Below are positions 21,453 to 34,078 of a stretch of 64,000 nt of DNA, one piece after another. Both the position numbers and the translations under genes were made by a program. Each line of letters starts with the position of its first letter. Position 1 is the stretch's first letter. The stretch is from Spirodela intermedia. Lineage: Eukaryota > Streptophyta > Magnoliopsida > Alismatales > Araceae. The DNA is taken from assembly GCA_902729315.2 (NCBI GenBank), contig LR746281.1, positions 501,001 through 565,000 of the forward strand, written 5' to 3'. Under the pieces are notes generated by a model. That model was given only the letters and a program-made list of their open reading frames with translations, searched no databases and was not told where the DNA came from.

Positions 21453-22236
21453 CTGTTCACCTGTTCATTCACAGGCATAAGTCAATGGAACAAGTATTCA
21501 GCAGAAGAGGGAGGGAGGCTAATAGTTTTCTTTTCCATGGACTTGACTTTTTCATTTCCCCATCTGTTGTACACATTTATTGGCTGATATTTTGCACGCC
21601 GTCTATTTCACCAACTTCGGTCCATATTTCCATACTATGAGAACGCACTCAACAGGTCAACGCTCAGGGCTATTTTTGTAAAACTCGAACTTTAAATGCA
21701 GAAACGGCATTTCGATAAGAATGTGTAGGGAATTTCAATTATACATCTCTAGTTCATCAACGCAACTCTAAAAATCATTGAAAACTCATCAGCGACAAAG
21801 AAAAAAGTTCACTTCCTCAATGAATGGTTTTTGCTATAAAGACCCTGCAAAATTATCGAATGATTAAAGACCCCGTGATGATTGGGGTTATTTCTTATAA
21901 ATCTTGACAAGATTAGAGGGATCAGGTCATTCGTGATTATAGAGTTTGGGAGCCGCAAGAAAATTGTGATTTTTAATAATAGAAGACTGGGTAACTTCCT
22001 CTGAGGGTTAAGTTATACTCCCAGAGCCCCACACCAACCGACCAACCAATCATCTCGCCCTCTCCCCTCCTCGCTCTCCTCCTCTCCCAACAGGCTTCCT
22101 CCACCCATCCTGTACCTTCTCCGCCTTGCTCTTCCCCGGCGCTCTGCTCCTTCCGCCTACCCATCCATGCTGGGCGGTAGTTCGAGATAGAGCCATCGCC
22201 GTCGCCGTTTCTTCCGGCAAATGCCAAAACCTGCAA
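21453..22236 (+). pseudogene. Module spacer and VCCN 5' end (module copy 2)
   Basis: This is the spacer, then the VCCN leader and the first codons after ATGCCAAAACC. It is interrupted at about 22,236 by copia fragment A. It matches 9,230-9,510 in copy 4. Confidence 0.6.
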
Positions 22237-23937
22237 TCATTGCATACGTCTGAAACAATTGAGATGTCTTTTGTATCTACAATAATTTATTGAAGTGAGT
22301 TTATTGAAGTGGTCCTAAAAGGACGGGGAAAATTAGATCATTCTCTTGAATTAGGGCTATCACATATAGATCAATAATTTAAACTATGGAAGAAGAGGAT
22401 GCGATCATAAAAATATGATTGGGAAGTACAATGACACCGGAAGTAAATGTTTTAAACCTATTTCTATCCACATAAGGATATTTGGGAGCAAATGACTCAA
22501 TCATGCTCAAAAAGGGGGGATGAAACTGAAATATACAGAGTTATCATCCAAACCTCTACTGTGACGTTGAGTAGTAAAATAATCTGAGAATATATAAATG
22601 AGTTGAGAATCTATGCCAAGAGGTTGAAATGCTGGAAGGATGAGATATTTTTAAAAAAATATGTAGAGAAATATATGATTTATCAATTTTTAAAAGGACT
22701 GAATTATGTGTATGATCAAGTTATGTCTCAAATTTTAGGAAAATATAAAGTTGTAAATTTAATATAAGTTATTGCTATCACTAGAAACGATTAGAGCTGT
22801 AGAAACCATATGCTAGAACAACAAAATTCAAAAAATTCAACATTTGTGGTTCAACCTAAATGACATAAATCCATAAATGTGGTCCAACCTAAATATGATA
22901 AAGGACAAGGGGAAAAAGTAATTATCCATATAATTTATGATGCACTTATTGTAGGCGAACAATGCATACTAGAGACCACTACTACAAGTTCCATGGGAAA
23001 CCTCAAGTTGGTAGTTAGACCCACCTGATCACCTCCCCAATGAAAGGTCAAGTTCACCTAATTTACCTTTGAGTAGAGGGTTAGATGAGCTCGACCAACC
23101 CTCAACCTCAAGAGGCATCTATGTCCTTGGAGGTTAGCACTAACCAAGAGATGAAGACTAGTTGAACTTGAGAGGCTAAGATCAGCTGTGGCATTCAACT
23201 CTAACATCTCCTTGGCTTGCTCTAGTGAGAAATCTCACTCAATAATATTACATGTTACACCTAATGGTTTTCTTACATATTGGTTACTAGATATGGTGCC
23301 ATCAACCATTATGACCAATTCTTAGAACTCTTCGTTATGATATAACCCACATCAACTTATTAGAAAAGTAGTCACAATCGATTGATTATTAATTACTATT
23401 ATAGGAATTAGAGAAGTGACATTAGATCCTATTAACATTATTAAAAATGTCATACATGTTCTTAAGCTCTCAACTAAGTTTATATCTATTAGAAGGTTAG
23501 AGATATGTCTTGTAGAGTGATAATTAATTATAATGTTTGTGATGTCTATGATAAGGTAACATGTAAAAAGATTAGACATAGTGAAGATCAAGATAGACTC
23601 TATTATATTAGATCATCAGATCATGATTATCTTGTAGAGTTAAATGATCATTTAGGACAGAAAACTTTTGTGTTAGCTAAGAATGATGTTTTTTGATTAT
23701 GTCATTGGCATTTGGGACAACTCTCCTTTAAAAATGATAAAGTTTATATTTCTAAATTTAATTTTGAATGCAAACATATGACAATTAAAGTGTGATGTGT
23801 GTGAGATTAAAAAATACTAGAGAACTACATATTTATTATTTAGGGAGAGAAGAACCTCTCCCTTATCTTTGATTCACAATGATTTTTAGGGACCATCACC
23901 AATTGCTCGCATATTAAGAGCTAGATGGTTCATCTTT
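22237..23937 (+). mobile_element. Ty1-copia fragment A in left arm (gag to pre-integrase)
   Basis: Broken plus-strand frames show a CCHC-like knuckle (CTYCRRTMHTRDHYYKFHGK, about 22,950-23,010), then a pre-integrase region near 23,505-23,780 with NYNVCDVYDK and LYYIRSSD. This is the order of copia gag-pol. It is interrupted at 23,938 by copia B, with TCTTT beside the insertion. It is the inverted twin of 34,079-35,779. Confidence 0.75.
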
Positions 23938-24959
23938 TGTTAACAAGAGGAATAGAAAATCTTAAAATTAATATATTAAAGAAGAGGAGTACATGAGGTT
24001 ATATAAAAGAAAGGAAGAAAGAGAGAGAAAGAAAGAAGTGAAAGTAATAGATGAAGAATAAAGACATAGAGAGAATACATCCAAAATAGGCATGATGAGC
24101 ACATTGAGCCTATTCTAACTCTCATTCTTAAGCTAGAGCATACAAGTCAAATATTCATAACTTCATAAATGTCATGTCGTGAGAGATCCCTATAAGACTC
24201 TTGTTGAAGATGTCCACGAGATAATGAGACAAGATAACATGCAGAGTAGAGATAACACCTGACGTTACTTTATCTTAGATGTAATGACAATTAATCTCAA
24301 TGTACTTCATCTATTCATGAAATGTAGAATTCTCAACAATAAAGATGATGACTTGATTATCACAATGCATAAATATTAGCGTAAGAAATGAGATGCTAAG
24401 GTCTTTGAGGAGTGAACTAAACCACACCATATCTTGTACTATCTCAGTCATTGCGACATACTTAGACTCAGCACTAGAGCAAGATGCCACCTTCTACTTC
24501 CTAAAGCACCACGTGACAAGATTACTACCCACATGTGTACAATAACTAATAGTAGATTTATGATATCTCTTGTCACCAACATATCCAACATCTAAGTAGA
24601 CTTCAATCTGAAGATGCCCATGTCTTTGATAGATAAGCCCTCTCCCAAGAAAACTTTTGATATATGTCAAAACCTATAAAGCTTTCTCCTAGTAAACTTG
24701 TCGATGTTCTTACATGAATTGACTAAAGATACTAATTGTGTACATGATGTCGGGGCGAATGATAGTGAGATAGATTAGCTTCTCTAACAATCATTTGTAT
24801 TAATTAACATCTTCTAGTAGTGAAAATAATATATCCTAAAAGTGCGGATGTGCCCTCATAAGTGACAACTTTGACTTGCACCCAAGTAGCTTAGTCTCCT
24901 AAAGTATATCAAAAATATACTTTTACTGAAAGAGAGTAAACTTGTCATCCTGATAGAGT
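23938..24959 (-). mobile_element. 3' fragment of copia element B (LTR and RNase H) in left arm
   Basis: The inverted twin of 33,057-34,078: the 3' LTR (23,938 to about 24,120), then the RT/RNase H end. It is cut off at 24,959, the inner end of the arm. Because it contains only the 3' part of an element that is whole in the right copy, the right side is the likely donor. Confidence 0.8.
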
Positions 24960-25133
24960 CATCGCTGTCGCCGTTTCTTCCGGAAAATGCCAAAACCTGC
25001 AACTCATCTCTCTTCGTCGTTCTCAACTCTCACTCCCGAGTTTTCATCCAAGTTCCTGTCGCGCTCTTGTTTGTCTTCCCTCCCCAATCCCCGTGCTCGT
25101 CGGATAGTATGCGGCAAGTCACCTGCCCCCTAT
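24960..25133 (+). pseudogene. VCCN 5' fragment at the arm junction
   Basis: It begins directly at the arm end with TCATCGCTGTCGCCGTTTC and reads MPKPATHLSSSFSTL, a transit-peptide-like start matching 9,495-9,650 but lacking 18 bp found there. It ends at CACCTGCCCCC, where filler DNA begins. Confidence 0.65.
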
Positions 25134-25222
25134 GTTTGTCTTCAACTTTTTAAAAAATATTACTCACTTATAATTTATAATTTAATATAAAAACCTATGT
25201 ATTTCTTGGATGGACATAAGGG
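25134..25222. repeat. Templated filler copied from about 27,240-27,300
   Basis: The stretch with CTTATAATTTATAATTTAA and AAAACCTATGTATTT (about 25,147-25,203) also occurs at about 27,244-27,297. It lies between VCCN sequence ending ACCTGCCCCC and copia RT sequence preceded by GGGGCAGGT, the inverse of the same motif. It looks like a short insertion copied from nearby DNA during break repair. Confidence 0.6.
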
Positions 25223-27323
25223 GCAGGTGGCTTCATAGTCAAAATCAGTATATACTTCCATAGCTATTTTATTTTTTATATAAAAATATTTCTGTAGTGT
25301 TTCCTTCAGATATTCAATAACTCTTTCTGCAACAAGCAAGTGAGATATATATCGAGTATCTATGATTGACTAAGTACTCCAACAATGTATAATATATCAG
25401 GTTTAGTGTGAGAAAGATAAATTAATTTTTCTTATTAGTCTTTGGTATCCAAGTACATCTATCTTGTTACTTTCTTTGATGTCACCAAGTTTATGGTTAG
25501 TGTGTATTGGTATATTTCTATGTTTACATCATAATTTTTCAATATCTCATAATAGATCTAAAATATATTTTTACTCTAAAATAAAGGTCAAATTTGGAGT
25601 AAGTTATTTTTATCCCTAAGAAATACCTTAATCTCTAAAATATAATTTTCCTAGCACTTTAATGTCAAACTCTTTTAGTAGGTTTCTTCTCAAATATTTC
25701 CTTTCATATTTATCATTTTTAGTCATTATTATAGCATCAACATATACTAGGAGAATTATAATTCCCCCTAAAGTCGAGTGTTTGATGAACAACATGCAAT
25801 CTATATTAGATGGTTTATATCTTAACTCACACATTACTTTATAAAAAAATTCAAACTAGTCCCTAAGTGGTTGTTTAAGCCCATCAATGTTTTCTTCAAC
25901 TTAAATATTATACCCTTCTCTATATTCTTATTATATCCTTTAGGGACCATCCATATGTATGTCTTCTTCTAAATCTCTATGTAGAAACTTACTCTTCACC
26001 TCAAATTGTTGAATGTTCTATTCATAATCTACTACTAACAAAAGAATTTTAATTATACTAATTTTATAATTAGAGCAAATATTTCTAATAATTTATTTCA
26101 TGTATTTGAATATATCTTTTAGCCATCAATCGAGTTTTATATCTTTCTATTGTACCATATGTATTGTATTAGATTGTATAAACCCACTTACACCTCATGG
26201 TTCTTTTCCGTGTAGTAACCTTGGTAATTCACATGTATAATTTTTGTTCTAAGGCCCCTAGTTATTCCTCCAGAGTTAGTTCCATTCATCTCAACCTAAT
26301 GCCTCCAAGACATTATATTGATTTTTTTTTCAAAATCAAAGGTTCTAAGAAAAATCTTATATGAGGCTGTGTCATATGATATGAAATTAGATATTGTGGT
26401 TCTTTAATATGGTTTCACTCTCCTTTCCCAAGAGCTATGGGTAACTCCTCATAATTTACTCATGGTATTAGTGGTTCTTCATTCTCATTATTTTGAATCT
26501 CTTCTATACGATCATTAAGTTCATCATGTTCACAATGATCTATAACATCAGGTTGATCATTATTATATTGTGGTCTCATTGCTATTTCTTTTGATGACAT
26601 CGGTATATCTAGAAGTATATATGGTAATACAAAGTTGCTACCATCAACATTTTTTTCCTACATAATACTATAAGTGATTGCTTCCTTAAGAACAATTCTA
26701 TCAAAATAAGTTTCATGCTCATGAAAAGTTACATCATTAGAAATAAAAAAATATTTTCAATGAAAGGCAATAGTATTTATACCTATTTTTTATATTTAAG
26801 TATCTAATAAACACACAATTATATGTGGATCAAGTTTAGTCTTAGTGGGTCCATAGTTATAGATAAAGTAAGTGCAACCAATACTCTAGTAACTAAGCTA
26901 TTGTTTAGTGAGATTTATGGGTAGAATCTAGATAGAACCTCTAATGGGCTCTTAAAAGCTAGAAGTTAAGTGGTAACCTATTAATAAGGTGTATCATCGC
27001 GAGAACATCTCAAAAGTTTTTGTTATTTCTATTTGGAAGAGAAGTGATCTAGTCACTTATAATATATGTTGAAACTTTCCATATCCAATATTGTTTTGTT
27101 GTGGAGTATTAACACATGATGACTCATAAATAATTCCTTCATTAAGAAGTATCATTTGATAGTATGATTAAAGAAATTACTTGTATTATCTGATATAAAT
27201 TATTTTATTTATATTTTAAATTAATTTTTAATAAGTGAGTATTTTTAAAAAATATTAATCACTTATAATTTATAATTTAATATAAAAACCTATGTATTTA
27301 TAAAAAAATATCAATTAAAAAGA
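25223..27323 (-). mobile_element. Ty1-copia element A: integrase remnant to reverse transcriptase
   Basis: On the minus strand, broken frames give integrase-like sequence near 27,000-27,200 and reverse transcriptase near 25,640-25,830 (MLFIKHSTLGGIIILLVYVD, where the active-site pair normally YVDD is YVDA). A stretch like VIEYLKGT...EVYTD lies near 25,230-25,320. It continues the 34,079-35,779 fragment on the other side of inserted copia B. Its 3' LTR is missing. Confidence 0.7.
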
Positions 27324-27505
27324 TGTGAAAATATGCCCACTAAGCCCACCAGGGCTATTTTAGAGTTATTCTCTCTATGTCCTTATTCTTCCTCCACTAT
27401 CTCCACTTCTTATTCTCTCTCTTTCTGTCGTCTTTTTCATATAACCTCATGTATTCCTCTTTTTCAATATATCAATTATAGGGTTTTCTTTTCCTCTTGT
27501 CAACA
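27324..27505 (+). repeat. 5' LTR of copia element B
   Basis: It starts TGTGAAAATATGCCC and ends CTTGTCAACA, followed directly by the TGGTATCAGAACC primer site. It aligns with 33,896-34,078 at nearly equal length. Confidence 0.8.
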
Positions 27506-28591
27506 TGGTATCAGAACCCTAGGGTTTATCTGCCGCTGCGCTTTGCCTCCTCTCTTATCTCGATGTCACCTATCCTCTCCTAATGCAATCTTTTATAACA
27601 TTGCCTTGCATGTCTACGCGGTGCCCAGTCTACATAGCTCTACATGCTTGCCACACCTTTTGCAACGCGCACCTGCGTGCCCATCCGGTGCTTACCCAAC
27701 ACCATCTTGCATGCCCGCTTGGCATGCCGCTGCACCTGCACGCTTGGCAGCACCATCTCCCACTGGTGCCCCATGCACTGACTATAGGTGCCGCACACAC
27801 TACCTCTTGGTGCTCCCCACTGGTGCCCTGTGCCTTATCTTTAGTGTTGCCTTGGTGGCCCATGCATCACCTCATGATGTTATCTCATCTCCCGCAAATC
27901 CTCATCTATAGATCTAGTGGGCAAATCCTCGATGTCTTAGGCACCTTCTCTATTAGTTCTTTAGCCAGCAGATGTCTTCAATTGACATAATTATGCATTG
28001 TGGGCCTCTATTCGAGCACTTATTGATGTCGCACAACCTTCTCCACCACTTATCAATTGATCCACCAGGCTTCACTAATCCGTCCTTTACTTCATGGTCT
28101 TAACTTGATTCAACCATCCTTACCTGGATGTTTCAAAGTATTGAGCCGAGCATTTCACTTGGATATGCCCTATGTAACAACTTTGGATGACATTGGAAAA
28201 CATGTATGTCAATCAGATGAATATCAATTGCATGGTCAAAATCTTCGAGTTATTTTTTGTTTGCAAGTAGGGTGACTCTTCTCTTCAAGTTCATTTCGGT
28301 CGTCTCCAAGCCCTGATATAAGAGCTTACCATCTATTAGCCTCTGATCACTGACCTCTAGACATCTAAGTGCTACTATCAGAAGTTTCTTGTTAGAGTCT
28401 ATCTGAGTGGACTTTACCCATCAATTACCTCTTAGATTCGTAAGATGATCCTCTCTAAAGACTAGATATTTGATATCTCTCACATTTTCTCCACTGCACT
28501 TTGTGTGAGTACATACACTCCTACTATTACCAGTGGCACATCTACTCCGTCGGTGATGGCTGTCTCCACTCCTCGAGTGTCACATGACCCT

Positions 28592-30404
28592 TGACGTGAC
28601 TTAGTCATCGTATATTAAATCACACAAATTTAAAATGTATAAAACTAGAAAATACGTATTTTTAGATATTTAGAAGTATTTTTGAAAAAAATATATCAAT
28701 TATACTTTAATAAAACTTCCAAAAATAGCAGTAATTTTTCAGGTCGATCATAGGGATGTAATATAATATCTGATAATTATTCAGAATTTTTCTCAAAGAA
28801 TACTATTTTCTATGAATTTTATACTAGGAAATAAAAAGAATATATATTTAAAATTCACGAAAAAGAGAAATAAAGGTGCGGACGTCAAGATGACGTCAAC
28901 TCTTGGCGAATGTGAATCGGATGGAAATAGAGTTCTGCCCGGTGATTCTTACGTAAGCGATTACAGACGATTTACTTGATCAAATTAAGATTTATAAAAG
29001 TCGGAAGAATCGTAATTGAATGAAGTATATCTTGGTAAATTTAAATCACATAACTTATCACTAAATGAAGCGGAAAGTAAGTTGAAAGCAAGAAAATAGA
29101 GTTTTGGTGTCGCAGCGGCGATGCGTCGACGATACACCGAAATCCTGAGCGTTTAAGAGGATCGTTGTGCAGTGTCCACGGCCTCAAAGGCTCTCATTGG
29201 ACAAGGACGATGTGGGTAATCTCTAGATCTTCTTGCAAAGTTTAGAGATCAATGAAATGGGTTGTCGAATCGTCTTCGACGGCTGTGACCTAGTGAAGCA
29301 GAAAAACGGCGACTTTGCAGCTCTCTGGCGGCTGTCACCTGATAGAGAAGAGCTGGATGGAGGTGGGGCGCATGTCAGGGAGCTTCATCCTCAAGTCCGC
29401 GCAACAAGAGGACGGATGTTTGGGGTATTGTAAGTGATCAAGGGGTCGTAACTCATATCACAAGAGAAAACTTTGGGAGGCTCTTCATCACATCTGGTAC
29501 TCTCTTAGGAGGTGGCAACTTGTCTCCCAGTGGATCGTTTTCTTATCGACGATGACTTATTTGTCGATCAATCGGAGATGCTTTACTCAATGGATTTATG
29601 ATCCTTTTATCGCGAATCGTTCAGTAATTTTAGTAACAATTCTCTACGAATCGTGTTAATAAGATTTTTGTTGATGATCCAACGATTCTAGTTGCTTAAT
29701 CCTTCACAAGCGATCTGTAGGAAAGTTGCGATAATTAGTTAAAAAATATGAGTTTTGGTTCTGAGAGGATTCGAACTACGTCGGTTGCCCGTCTGCATGA
29801 GAGAGATGACATAAGTACTCTAATGCCCTTATAAAATGACGTCATCATGGTATATCTCTATTATAAATAAGGGGTCCTTTAGGTATTAAAATCTTCGAAC
29901 CCTTTCTAGGGAAGGTGTGACGCGGGTTTAGTCCTACATCACTTGTGCGCTGAAGTTTCGGGTGAATATATAGTAATATTACATTTTGGAAGCAAGTCCC
30001 TTCTCTCGCGTGTACGACCACTCCTTGTCCCACAGCCGGCTAGCCACCGGTGACATGGAAGGGGAGTGGCGCACACGTGCCCCTATCGGTCATAGCTGCT
30101 TGAGCCCCTGCTCGCGGCTCCTCCTCGACTGTGCTTCCGACCTACTTACGGGCCTGACTAGTCAGTGGGTCCCCCTCATTTTGTTATATTTTTATTTTTA
30201 TTTCTTTTTCTTTATTTATCTCAAAAGTAAGATTGTAAAAATTATATAAATTCGTATAAAATCACATAATTACCCAAAAAATCACATTAATCAATTGAAA
30301 ATCACATTTCACATTTTAACACAAATATAAGTTTATTTATCATGAGTTAAGGCTAAAACTATATTATTTACTAATTATTAACTTATGATAATGAAGACTT
30401 ATCA
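28592..30404 (+). repeat. Solo LTR (1.8 kb) with ACCCT target duplication
   Basis: It starts TGACGTGACTTAG, ends GACTTATCA, and is flanked by ACCCT at 28,587-28,591 and 30,405-30,409. The flanks join into a continuous copia B gag frame region. It has no internal domains, as expected after LTR-LTR recombination. It is much richer in CpG than its relative at 14,616-16,218, hence younger. Confidence 0.85.
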
Positions 30405-33400
30405 ACCCTCCTACTTTGAGACCAAATAGTGGTCATCTACCACAAGAGAAGGATAATAATTTTTTTCTTCCATGCATCTACTATGACAAGCAGAATCACT
30501 TGTCTAACAAATGTTAGAAATAATTTAAGAAGCCTAACTTTGCCCAATCACCTTTCTTGCCTCCTTCACTAGCGCGTAGGCGCCATTTAGTGTCCCTTCT
30601 CTAACTTTTTAAGTGACATTGACCTCTGCTGAATATGAAGTACTACATCACTCTAGTGGTATCATGACTCATTTCTTGGTCAATCTAACCTCACTTCTAA
30701 ATCCTTCGACATCAAATACACATGTTCTTCCTACATCTTCATCTTCACCATAGATTATTGACTCAAGGGCCTCTATCCACATGACCGACACACCTACTAT
30801 TTTATCATCATACTACTAATTACCATTGTCGATAGTTAGACTTGTTCGGTCAATGGACATGGCAATATCGTTGATATGTTAAATATTCTTCTCATCCAAA
30901 TTCTCTATGTTCTTAAATTTCTTACTAACCTCTTATCTATCAGTGCTATTACCTGAGCCATCCTTTTTTCTATTACATTTTTTTCTTTTCATTGTAACTC
31001 CTAAGATCTATGTATTAGGCAAAGGATTAGTTTGGGGCATGAGAATAGATGAGGTGTCTATGAGCTAATTTTTGATAAACTTTTTTCTAACCTTCGAGCT
31101 CTTTTATTTCCTCTATAGTCACCTCATCTCTTTTGTGGTATCGTCCTTTAGGACATCATTGTTTTAAAAAATTCAAAAACCCTTACCTTCGCTTTCGCTT
31201 AATAAGTTTATGTGCAAGTCATGACAATTAGGTATGAACCATCATGGTTCATACTCGAGTTAAGACGAGATTTTATTTACAACACCCTTTGACTTCATTC
31301 ATTGTGATGTTTGGGCCTCTTTTGTACTCTATCTGTTTCGGACAATCATTACTACATTATCTTTGTTAATGACTATACTTAGGTAAGTTGAGTCTATCTT
31401 CTCTAAGATCATACTAAAGTTCACACCATAATTATTCATTTCATTACTGAAGTCATCACCCAGTATTCTACTATGCCTAAGATTCTTTGTAGTGATAATA
31501 TCTTGGAGTTGGTTCAAAACTCACTTCGCATATTTTGTGACGATCGTAGTATTCTTCATCAAATCACGTGTTCACACACATCCTAATAAAATGAGATTAT
31601 TGAATGAAAACATTGTCAACTACTTGACATTGTTCAAATATTACTCATTGAGATGAATGTTCCTCATTATCTATGATTTGACACTCTCCTAATAATCACA
31701 TATCTCTAGAATTAGCTGCCTTCGGCTCCACTTGGTGAGGTCATTCTACTTCATTGCCTTTCATTCGATTCTTTTCTTTTCTTTTTTTATACCCCCTCGT
31801 GTCTTCGGATGCATTACTTTTGTCTAATACTACTTTTCTTTTTTTTCTAAATTGACCACTTTATCTCTCAAATGGATCTTTATTGACTACTCACATATAT
31901 AAAAAAGTTATTAGGTCTATTTTTTTAATACCGTCGCTATGTGACATCAACTAACGTTACTTTTTATGACGATACTTTTTTTTTTCTTCAACCTCAACTC
32001 CTCCTTGATCTGTTACATCTTCACTACCTAGTTTATCTCCTATTGTGATCATTACAAATTCTTTTCTTAGTCTTCTTACTTATCTAGTTTCTCTCTCATT
32101 AGCTCATCCTCTAAAACCTTTGGCTTTATTGACATTCGACTCCTCTACTCTAGGATCAGATTCGTCTTCACTCATTACGAATGAGCCTCATCTGGTTATC
32201 TCTTCTATTTCAGGTGAATGACCTTCATCTATATATTGCTCTCCGCAAAGATACACATGCATATACCAAATACTCAATTTCCTATTTTATTTCCTCCGAC
32301 CACTTTTTTCTTTTCTTTCATACCTTTGTTTTTTTTGTGATCTTCAAGTCAATTCTACAATCATATGTTGAGGCTGCACAAGTACCTGAATAGAAAGTAG
32401 TCATGGATTTGAAGGTAGATGCTTTGGTATATCAGAGAACTTAGACACTTGTATCTCATCCACACAATGTCAATATTGTCATGTGCAAGTGGGTTTTCAC
32501 ACTCGAGTATAATTCAGATGGATCTATTACACGTCATAAGGCTCGCTTGATTACTTGTAGATTCACATAAGTCTATGACATTGACTACATCGAGACATTC
32601 TCTCTTGTTGGTTTGACTCAACTCCATTCGAATGATACTCTCTCTAATAGTGAATCAAGCATGATCTTTACATCAATTAGATATTTCTAATGTCTTTCTC
32701 TATAGTGACCTTGAAGAGTAAGTGTTTATGGAGCAACCTCTTGAAAACATACTCAAGGAGAGTCATCAATGATGTCTTTCACAACGTGCTATTTACGAAC
32801 TTCAACAAAGTCCACGTATTTAGTTTGCTAAGTTAAATGATCTTCTAGTGTAATTTGAGTTCTCACCATATTTTACAGATCCCATAGTACTTATAAAAAC
32901 TATTGAAGTTGATATTATCATCTTAGTTATTTATGTGGACGACATTCTTATGACTAGAAGTGATGAAACATGTATTTAAGCTATCAAATCATACCTACAA
33001 CAGTACTTTTGCATATGAGATTTGAGGATTTCATGATACTTTCTTAAGATTGAGTGGCTCTATCAGGATGACAAGTTTACTCTCTTTCAGTAAAAGTATA
33101 TTTTTGATATACTTTAGGAGACTAAGCTACTTGGGTGCAAGTCAAAGTTGTCACTTATGAGGGCATATCCGCACTTTTAGGATATATTATTTTCACTACT
33201 AGAAGATGTTAATTAATACAAATGATTGTTAGAGAAGCTAATCTATCTCACTATCATTCGCCCCGACATCATGTACACAATTAGTATCTTTAGTCAATTC
33301 ATGTAAGAACATCGACAAGTTTACTAGGAGAAAGCTTTATAGGTTTTGACATATATCAAAAGTTTTCTTGGGAGAGGGCTTATCTATCAAAGACATGGGC

Positions 33401-33895
33401 ATCTTCAGATTGAAGTCTACTTAGATGTTGGATATGTTGGTGACAAGAGATATCATAAATCTACTATTAGTTATTGTACACATGTGGGTAGTAATCTTGT
33501 CACGTGGTGCTTTAGGAAGTAGAAGGTGGCATCTTGCTCTAGTGCTGAGTCTAAGTATGTCGCAATGACTGAGATAGTACAAGATATGGTGTGGTTTAGT
33601 TCACTCCTCAAAGACCTTAGCATCTCATTTCTTACGCTAATATTTATGCATTGTGATAATCAAGTCATCATCTTTATTGTTGAGAATTCTACATTTCATG
33701 AATAGATGAAGTACATTGAGATTAATTGTCATTACATCTAAGATAAAGTAACGTCAGGTGTTATCTCTACTCTGCATGTTATCTTGTCTCATTATCTCGT
33801 GGACATCTTCAACAAGAGTCTTATAGGGATCTCTCACGACATGACATTTATGAAGTTATGAATATTTGACTTGTATGCTCTAGCTTAAGAATGAG

Positions 33896-34078
33896 AGTTA
33901 GAATAGGCTCAATGTGCTCATCATGCCTATTTTGGATGTATTCTCTCTATGTCTTTATTCTTCATCTATTACTTTCACTTCTTTCTTTCTCTCTCTTTCT
34001 TCCTTTCTTTTATATAACCTCATGTACTCCTCTTCTTTAATATATTAATTTTAAGATTTTCTATTCCTCTTGTTAACA
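33896..34078 (+). repeat. 3' LTR of copia element B
   Basis: It follows a degenerate purine tract (TTAAGAATGAG), ends CTTGTTAACA, and is followed by the AAAGA target duplication. Confidence 0.8.

Larger units (their letters stand above)
18349..24959 (+). repeat. Left arm of the large inverted repeat (module copy 2)
   Basis: This arm is the reverse complement of 33,057-39,526. Left and right coordinates sum to 58,016 from the orphan gene inward and to about 57,872-57,876 outside the array, because the left arm has one extra array unit. By eye there are only a few substitutions (for example near 18,374, 18,403, 18,635 and 24,850). The inner end is at GATAGAG (about 24,959). The outer end is at the edge of the CT microsatellite. 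Confidence 0.93.
27324..34078 (+). mobile_element. Ty1-copia element B, full length but decayed, AAAGA target duplication
   Basis: The LTRs are 27,324-27,505 and 33,896-34,078, with AAAGA at 27,319-27,323 and 34,079-34,083. The primer site TGGTATCAGAACCC is at 27,506-27,519. Internal order on the plus strand is gag (27,600-28,590, then CCHC knuckle near 30,470-30,510 after the solo LTR insertion), protease-like WII.S.ASIHMTD (about 30,755), integrase remnants (about 31,270-31,750), reverse transcriptase (32,480-33,060), and an RNase H region to 33,880. Stops are frequent, so it is inactive. It is inserted in copia A on the opposite strand. Confidence 0.85.

Noticed and set aside
27333-27990. 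192-aa and 135-aa frames after the copia B 5' LTR
   Set aside because: They start within the LTR and run through the primer site into gag leader sequence. They have low-complexity composition and no conserved domain; they are covered by the copia B annotation.
29755-29815. tRNA-like B-box (complement of GTTCGAATCC) in the solo LTR
   Set aside because: No cloverleaf or A-box could be placed, and the related LTR at 15,590-15,650 lacks it. Chance or a decayed feature is more likely.
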